Source of the DNA: Nemophila menziesii | Lineage: Eukaryota > Streptophyta > Magnoliopsida > Boraginales > Hydrophyllaceae | NCBI GenBank assembly: GCA_029959085.1 | Contig: JARWIR010000051.1 | Location: 1,922,001-1,986,000 of the forward strand | Direction: 5' to 3' | Length of the DNA: 64,000 nucleotides | Shown: positions 22,501-33,453 of the stretch, piece after piece | Numbering within the stretch: the stretch's first letter is position 1 | How the letters are laid out: each line of letters starts with the position of its first letter | Position numbers and translations under genes: made by a program | Notes under the pieces: model-generated | What the model was told of the DNA's origin: nothing | The model's input: the letters and a program-made list of their open reading frames with translations, nothing else | Database searches by the model: none

Positions 22501-23698
22501 AATTAACGTAATAATTCTGAAATATATTTTTTATTTCATCCATATCCTCCTTCCGTTCACTGTCCTCATTTTTAGTGGCTACAATCCTATTAATATTTCT
22601 TCTAACCTTTGTGAGATTATGAAAATATGCTGTATTTTTATCGCCACATTTTATATGATGATCCCTAACTTTATCCGCCCAATAGATCTCTTCTTTTGTC
22701 CAAAGTTCTTCCATTTCTTCTTTTATCTCTTTGATTAGTGGTTGTTGGTCTTGATTATTGTCACTATCTTGTAATGTCTCTAACTTATTTTGTAATTCAT
22801 TAATTCTTTTCCTGCTATTAGTAAATGTATTCTTGATCCATTTCTTTAATGAATTACAAGTTCTTTCTTTCTTTTTTTGAAAATTCTTTATATAGTTTCC
22901 TTATGGTTATTCCATGAGTTTTTAATCACCTCAAAACAATTATCATTGTCTATCCATCTAGAGTCAAATAAAAAGTATTGTTTATTTGGTTTACTTCTAA
23001 CTTCTTTCTCAAGTATTAACGGTAAGTGATCCGAACCCACCGCAGGCGGTACTTTAATGATAGCATTAGGAAAAAGATCAAAAAAAATTGACATTACCCA
23101 ACCCTCTATCCAATTTTTCTCTCACATTTTCCTTCCCCTCTCTATTGTTATTCCAAGTATAAAAGCAACCTTTTGATTCAATCTCAATTAAGCTATTATT
23201 ATTAATGAATTTGTTAAACCTCAATATTCTTTCAAGGTTAGCTGGGTTTTTACCTTTCTTTTAAGCGAATTTGGCCACCTCGTTAAAGTCCCCCATCATA
23301 ATCACAGCTTCATCATGAGTTGACATCCAGTTTGTTAACTCAGTCCAAAGACAAACTCTCGCAGATTCATCACAAGAAGCATAAACAAACACTAGGAACC
23401 ACTTCCTATTACAAACTTCATTAACTTCACATATTACATAGAAGTTACAAGACATACTAATATTTAGGTTAACATTTTCTTTCCACGCCACAACAATCCC
23501 ACCTGACTTCAAACACGAGCCAGTAGGATCAATAAAGTGGTTGTACTTGAAAGACTTAAGAAGTTTTACAGAACTAGCATGACACCTGCTTAATTTAGAC
23601 TCTAATAGACATAAAACTGAAATATTAAACCTAGATAGAAGGTACTTCAAACTATGTTTCGTCAAGGTTTCCCTAACACCTTGACAGTACCACAACAT
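19560..23698 (-). pseudogene. LINE-1 ORF2: endonuclease, reverse transcriptase, zinc finger, RNase H
   Basis: Starts at ATG 23698 with MLWYCQGVRETL, the N-terminal APE endonuclease motif; IMMGDFNEV follows near 23270-23310. The endonuclease continues in another frame to about 22888 (SDHLPLIL). The reverse transcriptase (22714-21293) has AIKVDMAKAHDRIDW (motif A), RGIRQGDTLSPLLF (motif B) and LLFDDDALFF, where the usual FADD is FDDD. The thumb continues at 21279-20854 and a zf-RVT segment lies at 20636-20360. The C-terminal RNase H keeps all four acidic residues (WHNDTSF, AKEGEIW, FYTDN, ADLAAK) and ends at 19560. There are at least three frameshifts, so it is inactive. Confidence 0.85.
23661..23685 (-). 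other. Hairpin just inside LINE-1 ORF2
   Basis: Arms GTCAAGGT and ACCTTGAC, 8 bp, 9-nt loop, 13 nt after the A of the ORF2 ATG at 23698. Same position and loop length as in LINE-2, -3 and -4. Confidence 0.7.
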
Positions 23699-23852
23699 AC
23701 AACTATATATTTAACACATTTAAATTAAAAGTTTCTCCACTTTCCTTCATATAGTTGACGAAACCACTTCTCACAGGAGGAGCCTCGGAAGTAGCAGCAT
23801 TATTAGAATCTCCTTCACTTTTAAAGTCTCTCTCAAAGTGTCCCTTCTTTAA

Positions 23853-25436
23853 CAAAATCATTTTTTTTCTCTTTATAATCGCAGATATGCTATTTTTACT
23901 CGTTTTTAACTATCTTGATGTATTATCTTTTTATCCAACCCTTTTCTTGTTATTTTGTGTGTTGCTGTAATACACAAAACAGTCATTTGTGTATTACAAC
24001 AACTCACAAATTTACTTTTTCTCTTCCAGTCAAGCCCCTTCCTGTCTGTGTTTTGTGTATCACATGAACACACAAACCGACTGTTATGTGTAATGATGTA
24101 ATACACAAAAAGTAAAAGAGAATGTGTAGATATTGGATTATATGTATTTTTTATTTTTTCGTATTCATGTAACACGCCAAATGACACATCGTATTAGTTT
24201 TTTTTTCTATAATCTATGATTTTGTGTGTTACAAGTATACACAAAAATTAGTTTTGTGTAATACTGTAACACACAAAATGACAAGCCACGTCACATTAGT
24301 CCATTACCTTCTTCTTTGTGATTTCGTATATTACAAGAATACACAAAACTCAGTTTATTATATTATTATAACACACAAAACTCAAATTTATGTGTACCAG
24401 TTTTGTGTATTCGTGGAACACACAAAATAACAGACATTATCATATTAGTCATTTTCTCCTTTTAGTATATAGGTTTTAGTATTTTTAAGGGTTTATTGTT
24501 TTAGTTTTTAGGTTTATTAGGATTAGTGTTTTTAGGTTTAGGGTATAGAATTTAGGTTTTTAGGGTTTATGTATTTAAGGTTTAGGAACTAGGGTTTATA
24601 GTTTTCAAGTTTTATACTCTCATAAAAATAATTTTAGTTTATTCTAGTTGCTTTTTTACCATCTTTAGGGTTAGGTTTAGGTTTTTAAGTTTTAGGGTTT
24701 TAGCAATACAAAAATTTGTTTTGTGTAGCACTAGAACACACAAGATGATAGACCCCATCATAATAGTCTTTTTTCTCATTTCTACGATTTCGTATGTTTC
24801 AGGAACACACAAAACTCAGTTTTTTTATTCCTGGAATACATAAAATCAGATACCTTATCTTATTAGTCTTTTTTCTTCTTTTAGGATTTAGGGTCTAGTG
24901 TTTCCTGTTCAGGGTTATTTTTTTTATTTAAGGTTTAGGGTTTTAGGGTTTAGGTTTAAGGTTTTAAATTTAGGGTTTCAGATCTAGGGTTTGGGGTTAG
25001 TGTTAGTGTTTTTAGGTCTAGGGATAGGGTTTAGAAGCTAGGGTTTAGATTTTTTAGGTTTAGAATTTATTGGTTTTAGGTTTTATGGTTTTTAGGGTTG
25101 AGGTTTATGGTTTGTACTGTTGAGATTGTATGGTTTTTAGTGTTAAGGGTCTCCAACGCTGAAGTAATAGACACTGATTTTTTTGTATGTATTACATTAT
25201 TACACAAAACAGACGCTTTGTGTGTTCATGTAATACACAAATTCACAGACTAAAAGGGAATACGTGATTTTGTGTATTGTTGTAATACACAAATGACTAT
25301 TTTGTGTATTAGATCAACACACAAAACAACAAAAAGGGGTTGGACGAAAAGATTTTACATCAAGATAGTATATAAACGAGTAAAAATATGATATATGTAA
25401 TTAATTAAGAGAAAAAATAATGTTGTTAAAGTAGGA
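23853..25436. repeat. Non-coding element with inner inverted repeats of about 250 bp and many short palindromes
   Basis: About 23853-24110 is repeated in inverted order at 25180-25436; shared blocks include TTTTTACTCG, ACTATCTTGATGTA and CATTTGTGTATTACAACAA. Throughout, and also at 19250-19500, runs a palindrome of the form TTGTGTRTT-N-AAYACACAA, at least 15 copies. The centre (24478-25140) is telomere-like. No ORF has coding character. Class unknown; long-TIR Mutator or fold-back elements are candidates. Confidence 0.6.
24478..25140 (+). repeat. Degenerate telomere-like (TTTAGGG) repeat tract
   Basis: Dense variants of TTTAGGG such as TTTAGGTTTAGGG, TTTAGGGTTTTAGGG and GGTTTTTAGGG, interrupted around 24600-24890 by palindromes of the surrounding element. 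No perfect run of more than two units. Confidence 0.6.
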
Positions 25437-25463
25437 AATATTTTAAAAATTCATAATAAATAA

Positions 25464-26008
25464 GGGATGGTGGTGGTGGGGGTGGTGGGGGTAATGGTGG
25501 TGGGTGGTAAAGGTGGTGGGGGTGAGGGTGGTGGTCGGTAGTGGTAGGTGGACTTTAAAATAAAACAAAAATAAAATAAATATTACATAATAAAATGTGA
25601 AGATAATAAAAATTAAATGATATATATATATATAATTAAAATTTCACGGATGTGCGCTTGTGAAGGAATTAGTTGGTGATTGGTGGTGACCGTGGTATGT
25701 GGGGGAGGTGGGTGGGGGTGAAGGGGATGGGTTGTTGTGGTGGTGGGAATGATGGTAGGGTGGTTGGGATGGATGGTGGTGGGAGTGGTGGGGGTGGTGG
25801 TGGTAAGGTAGGGGTGTGGGTGGTGGTAGGGTAGGGGTGGTGGTTGGGGTGATAGTCGGTGGTAAATGCATGAGGTGGTGGTGGTGGTAAGTGGTGGTGG
25901 CCGGATTTTATAATAAAAAGACAAAAATATAAATAAATAATATATTATGAATATTATATAATAGGAATAAAAAATAAATAATTAAAATGACATAAAGGGT
26001 AATAGTTG
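25464..26008. repeat. Outer inverted repeat, right arm, with two GGT arrays
   Basis: GGT/GGGTGG arrays at about 25464-25552 and 25672-25903, each followed by related AT-rich sequence (25555-25630 and 25905-26005). The second array with its flanks (25640-26008) is the inverted counterpart of 18645-19110; the first looks like a partial duplicate. Open frames here reflect the simple repeat. Confidence 0.7.
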
Positions 26009-26013
26009 ATTAC

Positions 26014-27135
26014 CAAATTTAATGAATGTGCTAGAGGTGAGAAAGTAACGAAATTGCATACTTTAGAAAGTGGTTAAGGCAGTTCTTTGACAAGCCCCTT
26101 GTTGCCTTTTATCTTGTTGTCCATTTATTATATTTATATTCTTCTCAGCCAGTTCTAGTCTTTCTAAAGCCTTTTTATTAGCCATGTTAGAAGCCATAAC
26201 CCTTAGATTTTAGGACTTTTTCATATGACTCGCACTCGAATCACGATGCTTAGACAGTTATTTTAGAGTTTGAGTTTGGGATGGTGGGTTCACATTATGG
26301 AAATATTATTGGGTTGGGTATTTTTGAGCTTATGTATTTATGCTCTTATTGATGATTTACTGTTTAACATTGTAACCCTTTGCCAGGGTATAAGGAAAAG
26401 AAAAAGTAAAGAAAATAAAAGAAAGATATGAAGAGAAAAAAAGTAGCAAGATATCTCACATAAAAAAACAAGAGTCATAGCTAACTTATAAAAGAAAAAG
26501 AAATTGATATGAAAAGATTATATGATTTGAACCGGCAAAGTAGAATTTCTTATGTGATCATCTTAATTGTATATATTGGGTTAGGGATGCTAATTAGTGC
26601 ATCAAATAGTTGGGTTGAGTGAGAACATTTATGAGAGTAACTCAATCTTTGGGGCGATTCATTGATGGCTAGTGATGAGGAGAGAGCCAAAATCTCACTC
26701 TAAATTATCCAAATATACAATCATACCATCCCTAAGCCAACATTACAACCTTAAAGACCTTATGATTCTTTTCTATGTGATCTATGAATAATTGAACTAA
26801 TAGAGAGTAGTTAGATGGACCATTAGATAATAGTAAGGCTCGATGAACAATTTATAGCCTCCATGTTAAACTAAGTGAAGAATCTCTCCTTCGTGCATTG
26901 CAAAGCTAATCTAATATTGAATACTAATAGTGATAATTGTTCGTATGAAAGTGTATAGGTAATTTAGTTTGTAAATATTATTACATGAAACTTGCTAAGT
27001 AGTTGCGTAGAGATTATTATTCATATTCTTCTATCTTCTTCCCTTGTGCTTAACCGTATTAGGTGTATTTTTAGAGACTTCCCTATGTTCTTATTCTTTA
27101 TTGTATCAGGATGATACAACTTTGAGTTGGGGTCT
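26014..27135 (+). mobile_element. 3' untranslated region of a truncated Athila-like element (C)
   Basis: Homologous along its length to 10370-11537 of element B, including CGCACTCGAATC, CCTTTGCCAGGGTA, the GGGCGATTC region and the final TTTGAGTTGGGGTCT purine tract directly before the LTR. Everything upstream has been lost to the inverted-repeat nest. Confidence 0.75.
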
Positions 27136-28719
27136 TGATTTCTCCGTATTTGTGATGAATTAATACATTCACGAGACACTATTTTAGGTGCATTTCGTTA
27201 ATTGTTAAGGGGCTTTCCCCATTATTTGATAAATGCTTAATTCATGCCTTAATTTGGAAGATCATTACTTTTAGAGCATATTTGGTATAACTTTGGTGTT
27301 AATGTGAAGATCTTAGGTAAAAGGAAATAATTGGATGCCAAATCAATGTCAAAGAGTTAGGGAAAGAAGATCCAAGGATAAATTTAGAGTTGAAAGGAAA
27401 CAAAGTTGAATTAGGAAGGGAAAGATGTCAAATAAATCTGCAAAGCTGTAACAACGTCAACTGTTTTGAAGACCGTAGAAAATCTATTACGAATTCGATG
27501 TAGCCTTTATAGGGTCAGATAGATCTTTGAATAGCGGTCGTTTTGATATGTCGTACACTAAATTTGGTCAAGTAACGAAGGAGACATGACCAAATTAATC
27601 TGTAGTGTTTATCATGTCCTATATATTAGGAAACGAATTTGAAAAGGAATTGGGCTCCAATAACTTGACTTCCACTCCAAGATTTTGACCTAACACGTAT
27701 AAATACATCTGTATACCTCTGTAAACATTGTCCTTGCTCAGTTGTTCTTATTCCTTGCTTTAATATTAGTCCTTAGTATCAAGTTTTATTATCCGGAGAA
27801 GCAATAAGACCTAGGGAGGAAGCGAGAAGTTGGAAAGTCACGAACTCCTCTTCTCCATCCTTACCCTCTATCATTAGGGTAATTTGTATTAGATTCAATA
27901 ACTTAACTATATTTCTAATTAATTTTATCCTTATTTTATTTCTATGTCTTTAGATATGAACTAAGTTTCCCATGACTTGGGTTTGCATATGTATAATATT
28001 TAGTTTCTAGTTCTTTATTTATTTGTATGCTATTTGAGATTAACCTTTAAATTGATTGAGCTACTTAGTTACTTTATAAATCAGTTTTATATGCTCTAAC
28101 TTAATGTCGGTAGTTATTGCAGTTGAAACCATATAGGATTACCATAGTAGTTGGATGGTCACCCAGAAGGGTTGTTCAACTATTAAAACACCACATAAAC
28201 GACTAGTGTGTGGTAGTGATCTTGACAGGCTTGCCTAACTAGATAGTCACTAGTGTTTGAAATCAACCATCGATCATTGCGCAGAATCCCCTTACCCAAG
28301 GCCCCAGTTAATTGTTAGGTTGCATCCTAAGTCCACCTGAAGGGGGTCAAGAGGATTATAGAATCCTGACCGTTTACACAAAAAGAATTAAATTCACCCT
28401 TATAACTAGAATGTTGATTATAGAAGGATAAGTGAATACTAGCGAAACTAAGCTATATCTATCATCTCCATTATTTAGTAATTATTTATTTGAATCGTTA
28501 TCTTTTGAATCTAAAAACCAAATAAATACTATTTCTTTTATTGTCTTTTCATTAAATAAGTAATTTCTTCTACCCTTCTCTATATACACAAGTAGATCTT
28601 ATGGATCAAATCCCTACAAACAAACTTTACTTATCAACTAAACTTGCAAACGATCTGTAATATTTACAGTGAGTTTCTCGTGGTAGTTAAGGGTGTGTGT
28701 CCTTTATTATTATCTTTAT
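27136..28719 (+). repeat. 3' LTR of element C
   Basis: Starts TGATTTCTCC after the purine tract. Contains TATAAATA at 27698-27705 and the GCATATGTATAAT region shared with the other LTRs. It ends near CTTTATTA at 28719, about 20-30 bases short of the expected CA edge, where chromovirus sequence begins at once. About 1584 bp, longer than the LTR of element B and closer to the solo LTR at 31706. Confidence 0.7.
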
Positions 28720-29024
28720 TACGTATGATTGTGAGAAAAGTTTCCATGAAAAAAAGACGACTTATGACAACCCATGTGTTAACCCTTCGTGAAGGATCGG
28801 AATGATTCACTATATACAATAATGCTTCTTACATAGGATTGGGTTGTGTACTAAAGAAAAATGATAACGTGATCGCATATGCATCGAGGTATTCGAAGAA
28901 CCATGAAAAGAACTACTTAACTCATGACCGGGAACTCACATCAATATTCTTCACCTTGAAGATTTGGAGATATCTCCTTTTCGAGGTATCATTTGAGATC
29001 TATACCGACCATCATAGTCTCAAG
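28720..29024 (+). pseudogene. Chromovirus reverse transcriptase/RNase H fragment (copy A)
   Basis: Corresponds to the RNase H part of a Ty3/gypsy pol: GLGCVLKKNDNVIAYASR, then HEKNYLTHDRELTSIFFTLKIWRYLL and FEIYTDHHSLK. It matches the same region of the larger chromovirus at 34160-34384 and 40984-41070, so this is a second, separate piece. Truncated by the LTR on the left and an hAT-like element on the right. Confidence 0.75.
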
Positions 29025-29619
29025 TAGGGGTGGAAGTCAGAAAGAACGGATCAGAAAAAAGGTCTCTCCAAAAATTTCCAATTCTTTTAAAATAGATTTT
29101 TCAATTCCAATTCTGATCCTATCTTTCGGAACTAGAAAAAAATTCTAAATTTAAAATTTTGGCACGGAAATTTTGGAACTTTTGATTTGTTTGTGTATTC
29201 ATGGCAAGTTTAGATATTTGTTAATTAATGATTTTACTGTATAGTAAGATGTTGATATTAGATAAGCAAGTTTATCTTGTAGGTCTAAGCAAATATTTAG
29301 GCTTTATTTACATAGCCGCTTAATTCCTTTTTGAGTAAATTCTGCAGCTTATCAATTCAAGGGTTAAAAGAAAGAGAGTATTTAATAATTTTTCTTTTCA
29401 AACAACACAAAATTTCGGTGTTCATCCAAAAAAAAAACCACAACCTAAAAAAAAATCATAAACCGGAATCCGTCTCGAAACCTAGAAAATCGAATAAAAA
29501 ATCGAGTAACTGAACCAAAAATGAACTATCTGGTTCGGTTTTTAAATTATAACCAAATCATCCGATTTGGTTATGGTTTTGGCTAAAAATCGAGACGAAT
29601 TAAACGATGCTCACCCATA
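29025..29619. mobile_element. hAT-like non-autonomous element, 595 bp
   Basis: Left end TAGGGGTGGAAGTCAGAAAG; the right end, inverted, reads TATGGGTGAGCATCG. Internal CCGATTTGGTTATGG motifs fit subterminal hAT DNA. The flanking 8-mers do not match, so the insertion was altered later or the ends are misjudged. Confidence 0.45.
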
Positions 29620-29955
29620 GTGTATGACATAAATTATTATTTTTGGACAATGTGGTATAACATAACCCTCTTGCACAAATTATTGTAAAGGTGAAAACTT
29701 ATTTGCACAAAATTTGAATTTCATATACTCTATCATAAGTAAAAGTGTATATATGCATGCCTAGTTTGTTTTAATTAAGATGATTTTATCATTAGAGATA
29801 TTTCTTAGAGGATCGGTTGAGGATTGTCTTATCTAATATCAAGTATATTTTTAGGTATAATTTGATTTGTTCAATAAACATGTAAACTCGGTAACATAGT
29901 GCAATTACAATCTTTTATAAATTGCATAATTTACTCAGATACAAATTTCATCAAG
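29620..29955. other. AT-rich sequence without a recognised feature
   Basis: No ORF, repeat or transposon end seen. It would hold the 3' flank of the small secreted peptide gene. Confidence 0.5.
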
Positions 29956-30201
29956 TTATCTTATATCACAACAACAATATCCACCGCAACAAAAGCCTCC
30001 CTTTAAATGATGTAAAAAACAAGTAATTATACAAATAAACTTAGTACAAGCACTGTTTTGAACCTTTTGACCATATTTGAATTCATCAATCCTCGTCACT
30101 ATCTTTTTCTTTGTTTCTATCTGTGTACAATTAGTCGAGATCACAGCAATTAGATAGAGAAAAAATAGAGAAAGAAAAGTTATCCTTGTTACTGAAGACA
30201 T
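29956..30201 (-). CDS. Putative small secreted cysteine-rich peptide, 81 residues
   Basis: Single uninterrupted frame from ATG 30201 (context GCCATGT) to TAA. Residues 7-22 (ITFLSLFFLYLIAVIS) form a strong hydrophobic core after a short polar N-terminus with Arg6: a typical secretion signal, with cleavage expected near residues 22-25. The mature part is a Lys/Glu-rich linker followed by a Cys-dense tail: Cys at 25, 52, 57, 61, 71, 72, 76, 77 and 78, in the pattern C-x4-C-x3-C-x9-CC-x3-CCC. A TATA box lies 50 bases upstream of the ATG. I do not recognise the family; plant cysteine-rich peptides act as defence or signalling molecules, but nothing here says which. It lies between transposons with no intron visible. 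It is the only candidate host gene in the window, and a chance ORF cannot be excluded. Confidence 0.55.
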   Translation of the reverse strand: MSSVTRITFLSLFFLYLIAVISTNCTQIETKKKIVTRIDEFKYGQKVQNSACTKFICIITCFLHHLKGGFCCGGYCCCDIR

Positions 30202-30250
30202 GGCAATTTTATTCAATATTTTTGTGAAAAACTTAGTTAATAGATCATAA

Positions 30251-30258
30251 TATTTATA
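30251..30258 (-). promoter_or_regulatory. Candidate TATA box for the secreted peptide gene
   Basis: TATAAATA on the minus strand, 50 bases before the ATG at 30201, implying a leader of roughly 20 bases. The region is AT-rich, so chance matches are likely. Confidence 0.4.
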
Positions 30259-30537
30259 AGATTTTTTATGTCAATCTTAATTACTACTAAATTTAATTAA
30301 TTGAAGTTTTGACTTTATATATTTAATTGAAACTTATAGTTAAAGTATTTTGACAAAAAAAAAAACAACCATTGATATCACGGGATAAAAGTCAAATTAT
30401 AATTATGGTACTTAATGAAAAAAAATGATGTCATCAAAACTGATAAAATTCAAAGTACAATGTACTTTAAATTACAAAACAAAAAATGAATGACATCACT
30501 GAATGAAATTTTATTTTTTGAAATATATTATAGAATG

Positions 30538-31705
30538 TTAGAACGGTATGCCCCGAGCATAGTTTCTAGTGGATGTGTCCAATCTAAGAAGTTTGAGGCT
30601 GGACTAAGGGAGAAAATCAAAGATAGGGTGATAATGTTGTATAAAAACAGGTTTTAGGAAGTCTTTAAGTCGGCATTGGTGCTAGATTTATTTATGCTAT
30701 TAAGAAAAACAACTATTTCAAGAGAAAGACACACCTGGTAATGTTCATCAACAAGGGAAGCCAGTTAGCGATTATTACAAGAGTCAAAATATGGTATAAA
30801 ACAGCCATCTTGACCTCCATGTGAAGTGTGATCATTGTGGTAAACCACATACTACTTGTAATGGTTGGCACGCTAAGGGGACATGTCTTAGGTGAGGTTC
30901 GATGGAGCATAAACTTCTAGAATGCCCAAATTTGAGAGAGGGACGGACATCAGCAAGCCGAGTTACCCATCCACAATAAGCTCTCCAACTTAACCTCCTT
31001 CTAATCGCACACGAGTCTTTCCCATTACTAGGGGTAATATCGGATGTCGCGCTTATGGATGTTATAATTCCTAGTTTTATGAGCATTCCTCTATTATTAT
31101 TTTTGATACGAGGTCAAATTTTTCTTTCATGTCTTCCAATTTTGATCTTCTCTCATCAGTGAAACCCGACTCCTTATATAGTGATTTATTTGTTGAAACC
31201 CCATTCAAGGATCCAATTGTTACTAGCACGGTTTTTTCGTGATTGTGTAGTTACAAATTTCTAATAAGGTGTTAGTTTTGAACCTGGTGCCCTTGATCAT
31301 GAAATCTTTTGACGTTATTTTGGGAATGGATTTGTTAGAATGATAACATGTCTATGTTGACTGCTTTGCAGAAAGGGTTACCCTTGCTTTACCGGGTTGA
31401 GTATGTGCTCATGTTTGCAGGGAGGCAATCTTTGACTACTCAAATTATCTTGGCATTGAAGACTCATAAATTTTTAAGTAAAGGTTGTGAGGGTTACTTG
31501 GATTCTATATCAAGTTAATGTAAAAATGAGTTGAGTGTGATGGATATCCCGATCGTGTAAGAATCACAATATGTGTTTGCAAAGGAGGTTCTGAGAATTC
31601 CCTCGAGGAGAGAGGTAGAGATTGAGATTGAGCTCATCCCTAGGACCACACTAATATTCGGGCTCCCTATCGTATGGCCCCAGTTAATTGAAGGAGTTGA
31701 TGGCC
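30538..31705 (+). pseudogene. Chromovirus gag end and protease
   Basis: ERYAPSIVSSGCVQSKKFEAGL (about 30540-30605) is the end of the gag capsid region. Two zinc knuckles follow: CDHCGKPHTTCNGWHAKGTC and CLRCGSMEHKLLEC (30830-30935). The protease has FDTRSNFSFMSSNFDLL (31092-31145), where active copies carry D-S/T-G-A; the Gly is lost. VILGMDLL (about 31310) is the ILG motif. Several stops and frameshifts; no functional protein. Confidence 0.75.
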
Positions 31706-33453
31706 TGATGTCTCCCTATTTGTGATATAATAATCTAGGTTGGAGACATCATTTTAGGTGTATTTGAGTATTTAATTATAGATTTTTATTCGTATTTTAA
31801 TAAATTCCTATTTCTTGTCTTGATTTGATGAATTGTTATTTTTAGTGCATATTTGGTATAATTGTGTGTTAATTTGAAGCTTTAATGATATATGGAAATT
31901 AATTAGATGTCAAATCAATTCTAAGAGATAAAGGAAAGAAGATTTGGAAGGAATCAAGAGATAAAAGGAAGTAGAGATAAAATAGGAAAGGAAAAGCTGT
32001 CAAGTAAAACTAAAATTCTGCAGCCACATCCACTAAAGTGAATATAACTTAAAATAGGCTGGGAATTTGTATAATCAATCTACAGAAAAAGTGTAGATCT
32101 TTTCTATGCGGTTGTTTTGATATAAAGTTGGCGAAAATCGGCCCAATAACGAAATAGTTACGACCAGAACAATACAACAACATTTATCTAATCTCCTATA
32201 TTTTAGGAAACGGAATTGATTTGGAAAAAGAGTCCAATTACTTGCCTTCTACTCCAAGATTTCGACCTATGGTCTTCTAAACACCTATAGATACACCCTT
32301 TAATCATTGTAAACATTTCCTTTCCTCTCCACAATTAGTTCTTAACATTATTTTATCATAGAAGTCATTCAAGAGACGCAAGTTGACAATATGTATCTTT
32401 ATTTTAGTTTATTTCTTTATAGTATGAACTAAATTTTCCATAGTTTGGGTTTTTCATATGTATAATCTTTGAATTCTATTTTCTTCTATCTAAGTTTGTT
32501 TGGGAAAACACTTTTAAATTGATTATTGTTTCTTAACCATATTTTTTTTTTTTTTGTGCTTTGATTTATTGTCTATCTTAATCTTGATCACGTTAGGATT
32601 GTCTTAATAGTAGTTAGATGGACACCCTGAAGGGGTGTCTAATTATTAAAACATCACATAAGCGTCTAGTGTGTGGTAGTGATCCGGAAGGGTTTGCCTA
32701 ACTAGATAGTCATTAGGGTTTGATATTTAATCACCAATCATTGTGCAGAGCCCCCTTATCAAAGTCCCCTGGTAATGGTTAGGTTGCCACCTAAGTCCAC
32801 CTGGAAGGGGGTTAGGAGGAATGTAGAATCCTGGCTACTTATCTAAGAGCTTTAACCACCCTTATTAACTAGTAGAAGAAATAGAAGGATTGGTGCATAC
32901 TAGCAAAAACAGAGCTATACTCTCTCATCTTATTCTTACATCTTTAATTTATTGTCTTTAGTTAAATTAATCATATCTCCTCAATCAATCATTCATATTT
33001 ATTTTCCCGTCTTTATCTATTTATTACTACGCTTTTCTGTTAATCCATTTGTATAACACACTAGTCTCTGAGAATGAATCGTTACTTATCATTAAGACTT
33101 TCGTACGACCTGTGATACTTGCAGTGAGTTTCGTGCTCAGTTAGGGTGTTTAGTTGCTTCTTTATTACTCCCTCCGTCCATTTTTATTTGTCCAACTTTC
33201 TAAATAAGGGTGTCCAATATTATTTGTCCCTTTATCAATACCAAGACACTTTTTCTCTACTTTTTCTAATATTATCCCTATTTAAATAGTAGAAAAAGTA
33301 ATGTAATAAATTATATCATGTATATTAATTAAGGGTGTTTGTGTAAAAATAAAGAGTATTAAATGATTTTTTAATCCTTGTGCACCAAAAAGGTAGACAA
33401 ATAAAAATGGATGGAGGGAGTATCTTATTTTTATCACGCCCTATCCAACACTA
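31706..33453 (+). repeat. Solo LTR of an Athila-like element, with a Stowaway MITE inside
   Basis: Starts TGATGTCTCC, shares GCATATGTATAAT, the GGATAGTCATTAGGG-type region and the ACCTGTGATACTTGCAGTG end with the LTRs at 3581 and 27136, and ends near CCCTATCCAACA (33450). No internal element sequence remains. The flanks join chromovirus protease to reverse transcriptase. The flanking motifs TGGCC (31701-31705) and TGGTC (33454-33458) look like a decayed 5-bp duplication. Confidence 0.75.
33168..33420. mobile_element. Stowaway (Tc1/mariner) MITE, 253 bp
   Basis: Terminal inverted repeats CTCCCTCCGTCCATTTTTAT and, inverted at the right, CTCCCTCCATCCATTTTTAT, with a TA duplication at 33166-33167 and 33421-33422. 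The CTCCCTCCGTCC terminus is the hallmark of plant Stowaway elements. No coding capacity. Confidence 0.95.

Larger units (their letters stand above)
19536..23840 (-). mobile_element. LINE-1: 5'-truncated plant L1-type retrotransposon
   Basis: Flanked by a 12-bp duplication TCCCTTCTTTAA (19524-19535 and 23841-23852). A short A-tail (T-run on plus) lies at 19536-19544. ORF2 occupies 19560-23698. Only about 140 bases of the end of ORF1 remain before the 5' break, so it was truncated on insertion. It splits the inverted-repeat nest. Confidence 0.85.

Noticed and set aside
25613..25924. Pro/Thr/His-rich minus-strand open frames
   Set aside because: They are by-products of the GGT array.
29017..29627. 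8-bp target duplication for the hAT-like element at 29025-29619
   Set aside because: GTCTCAAG and GTGTATGA do not match, so the element is listed with reduced confidence.
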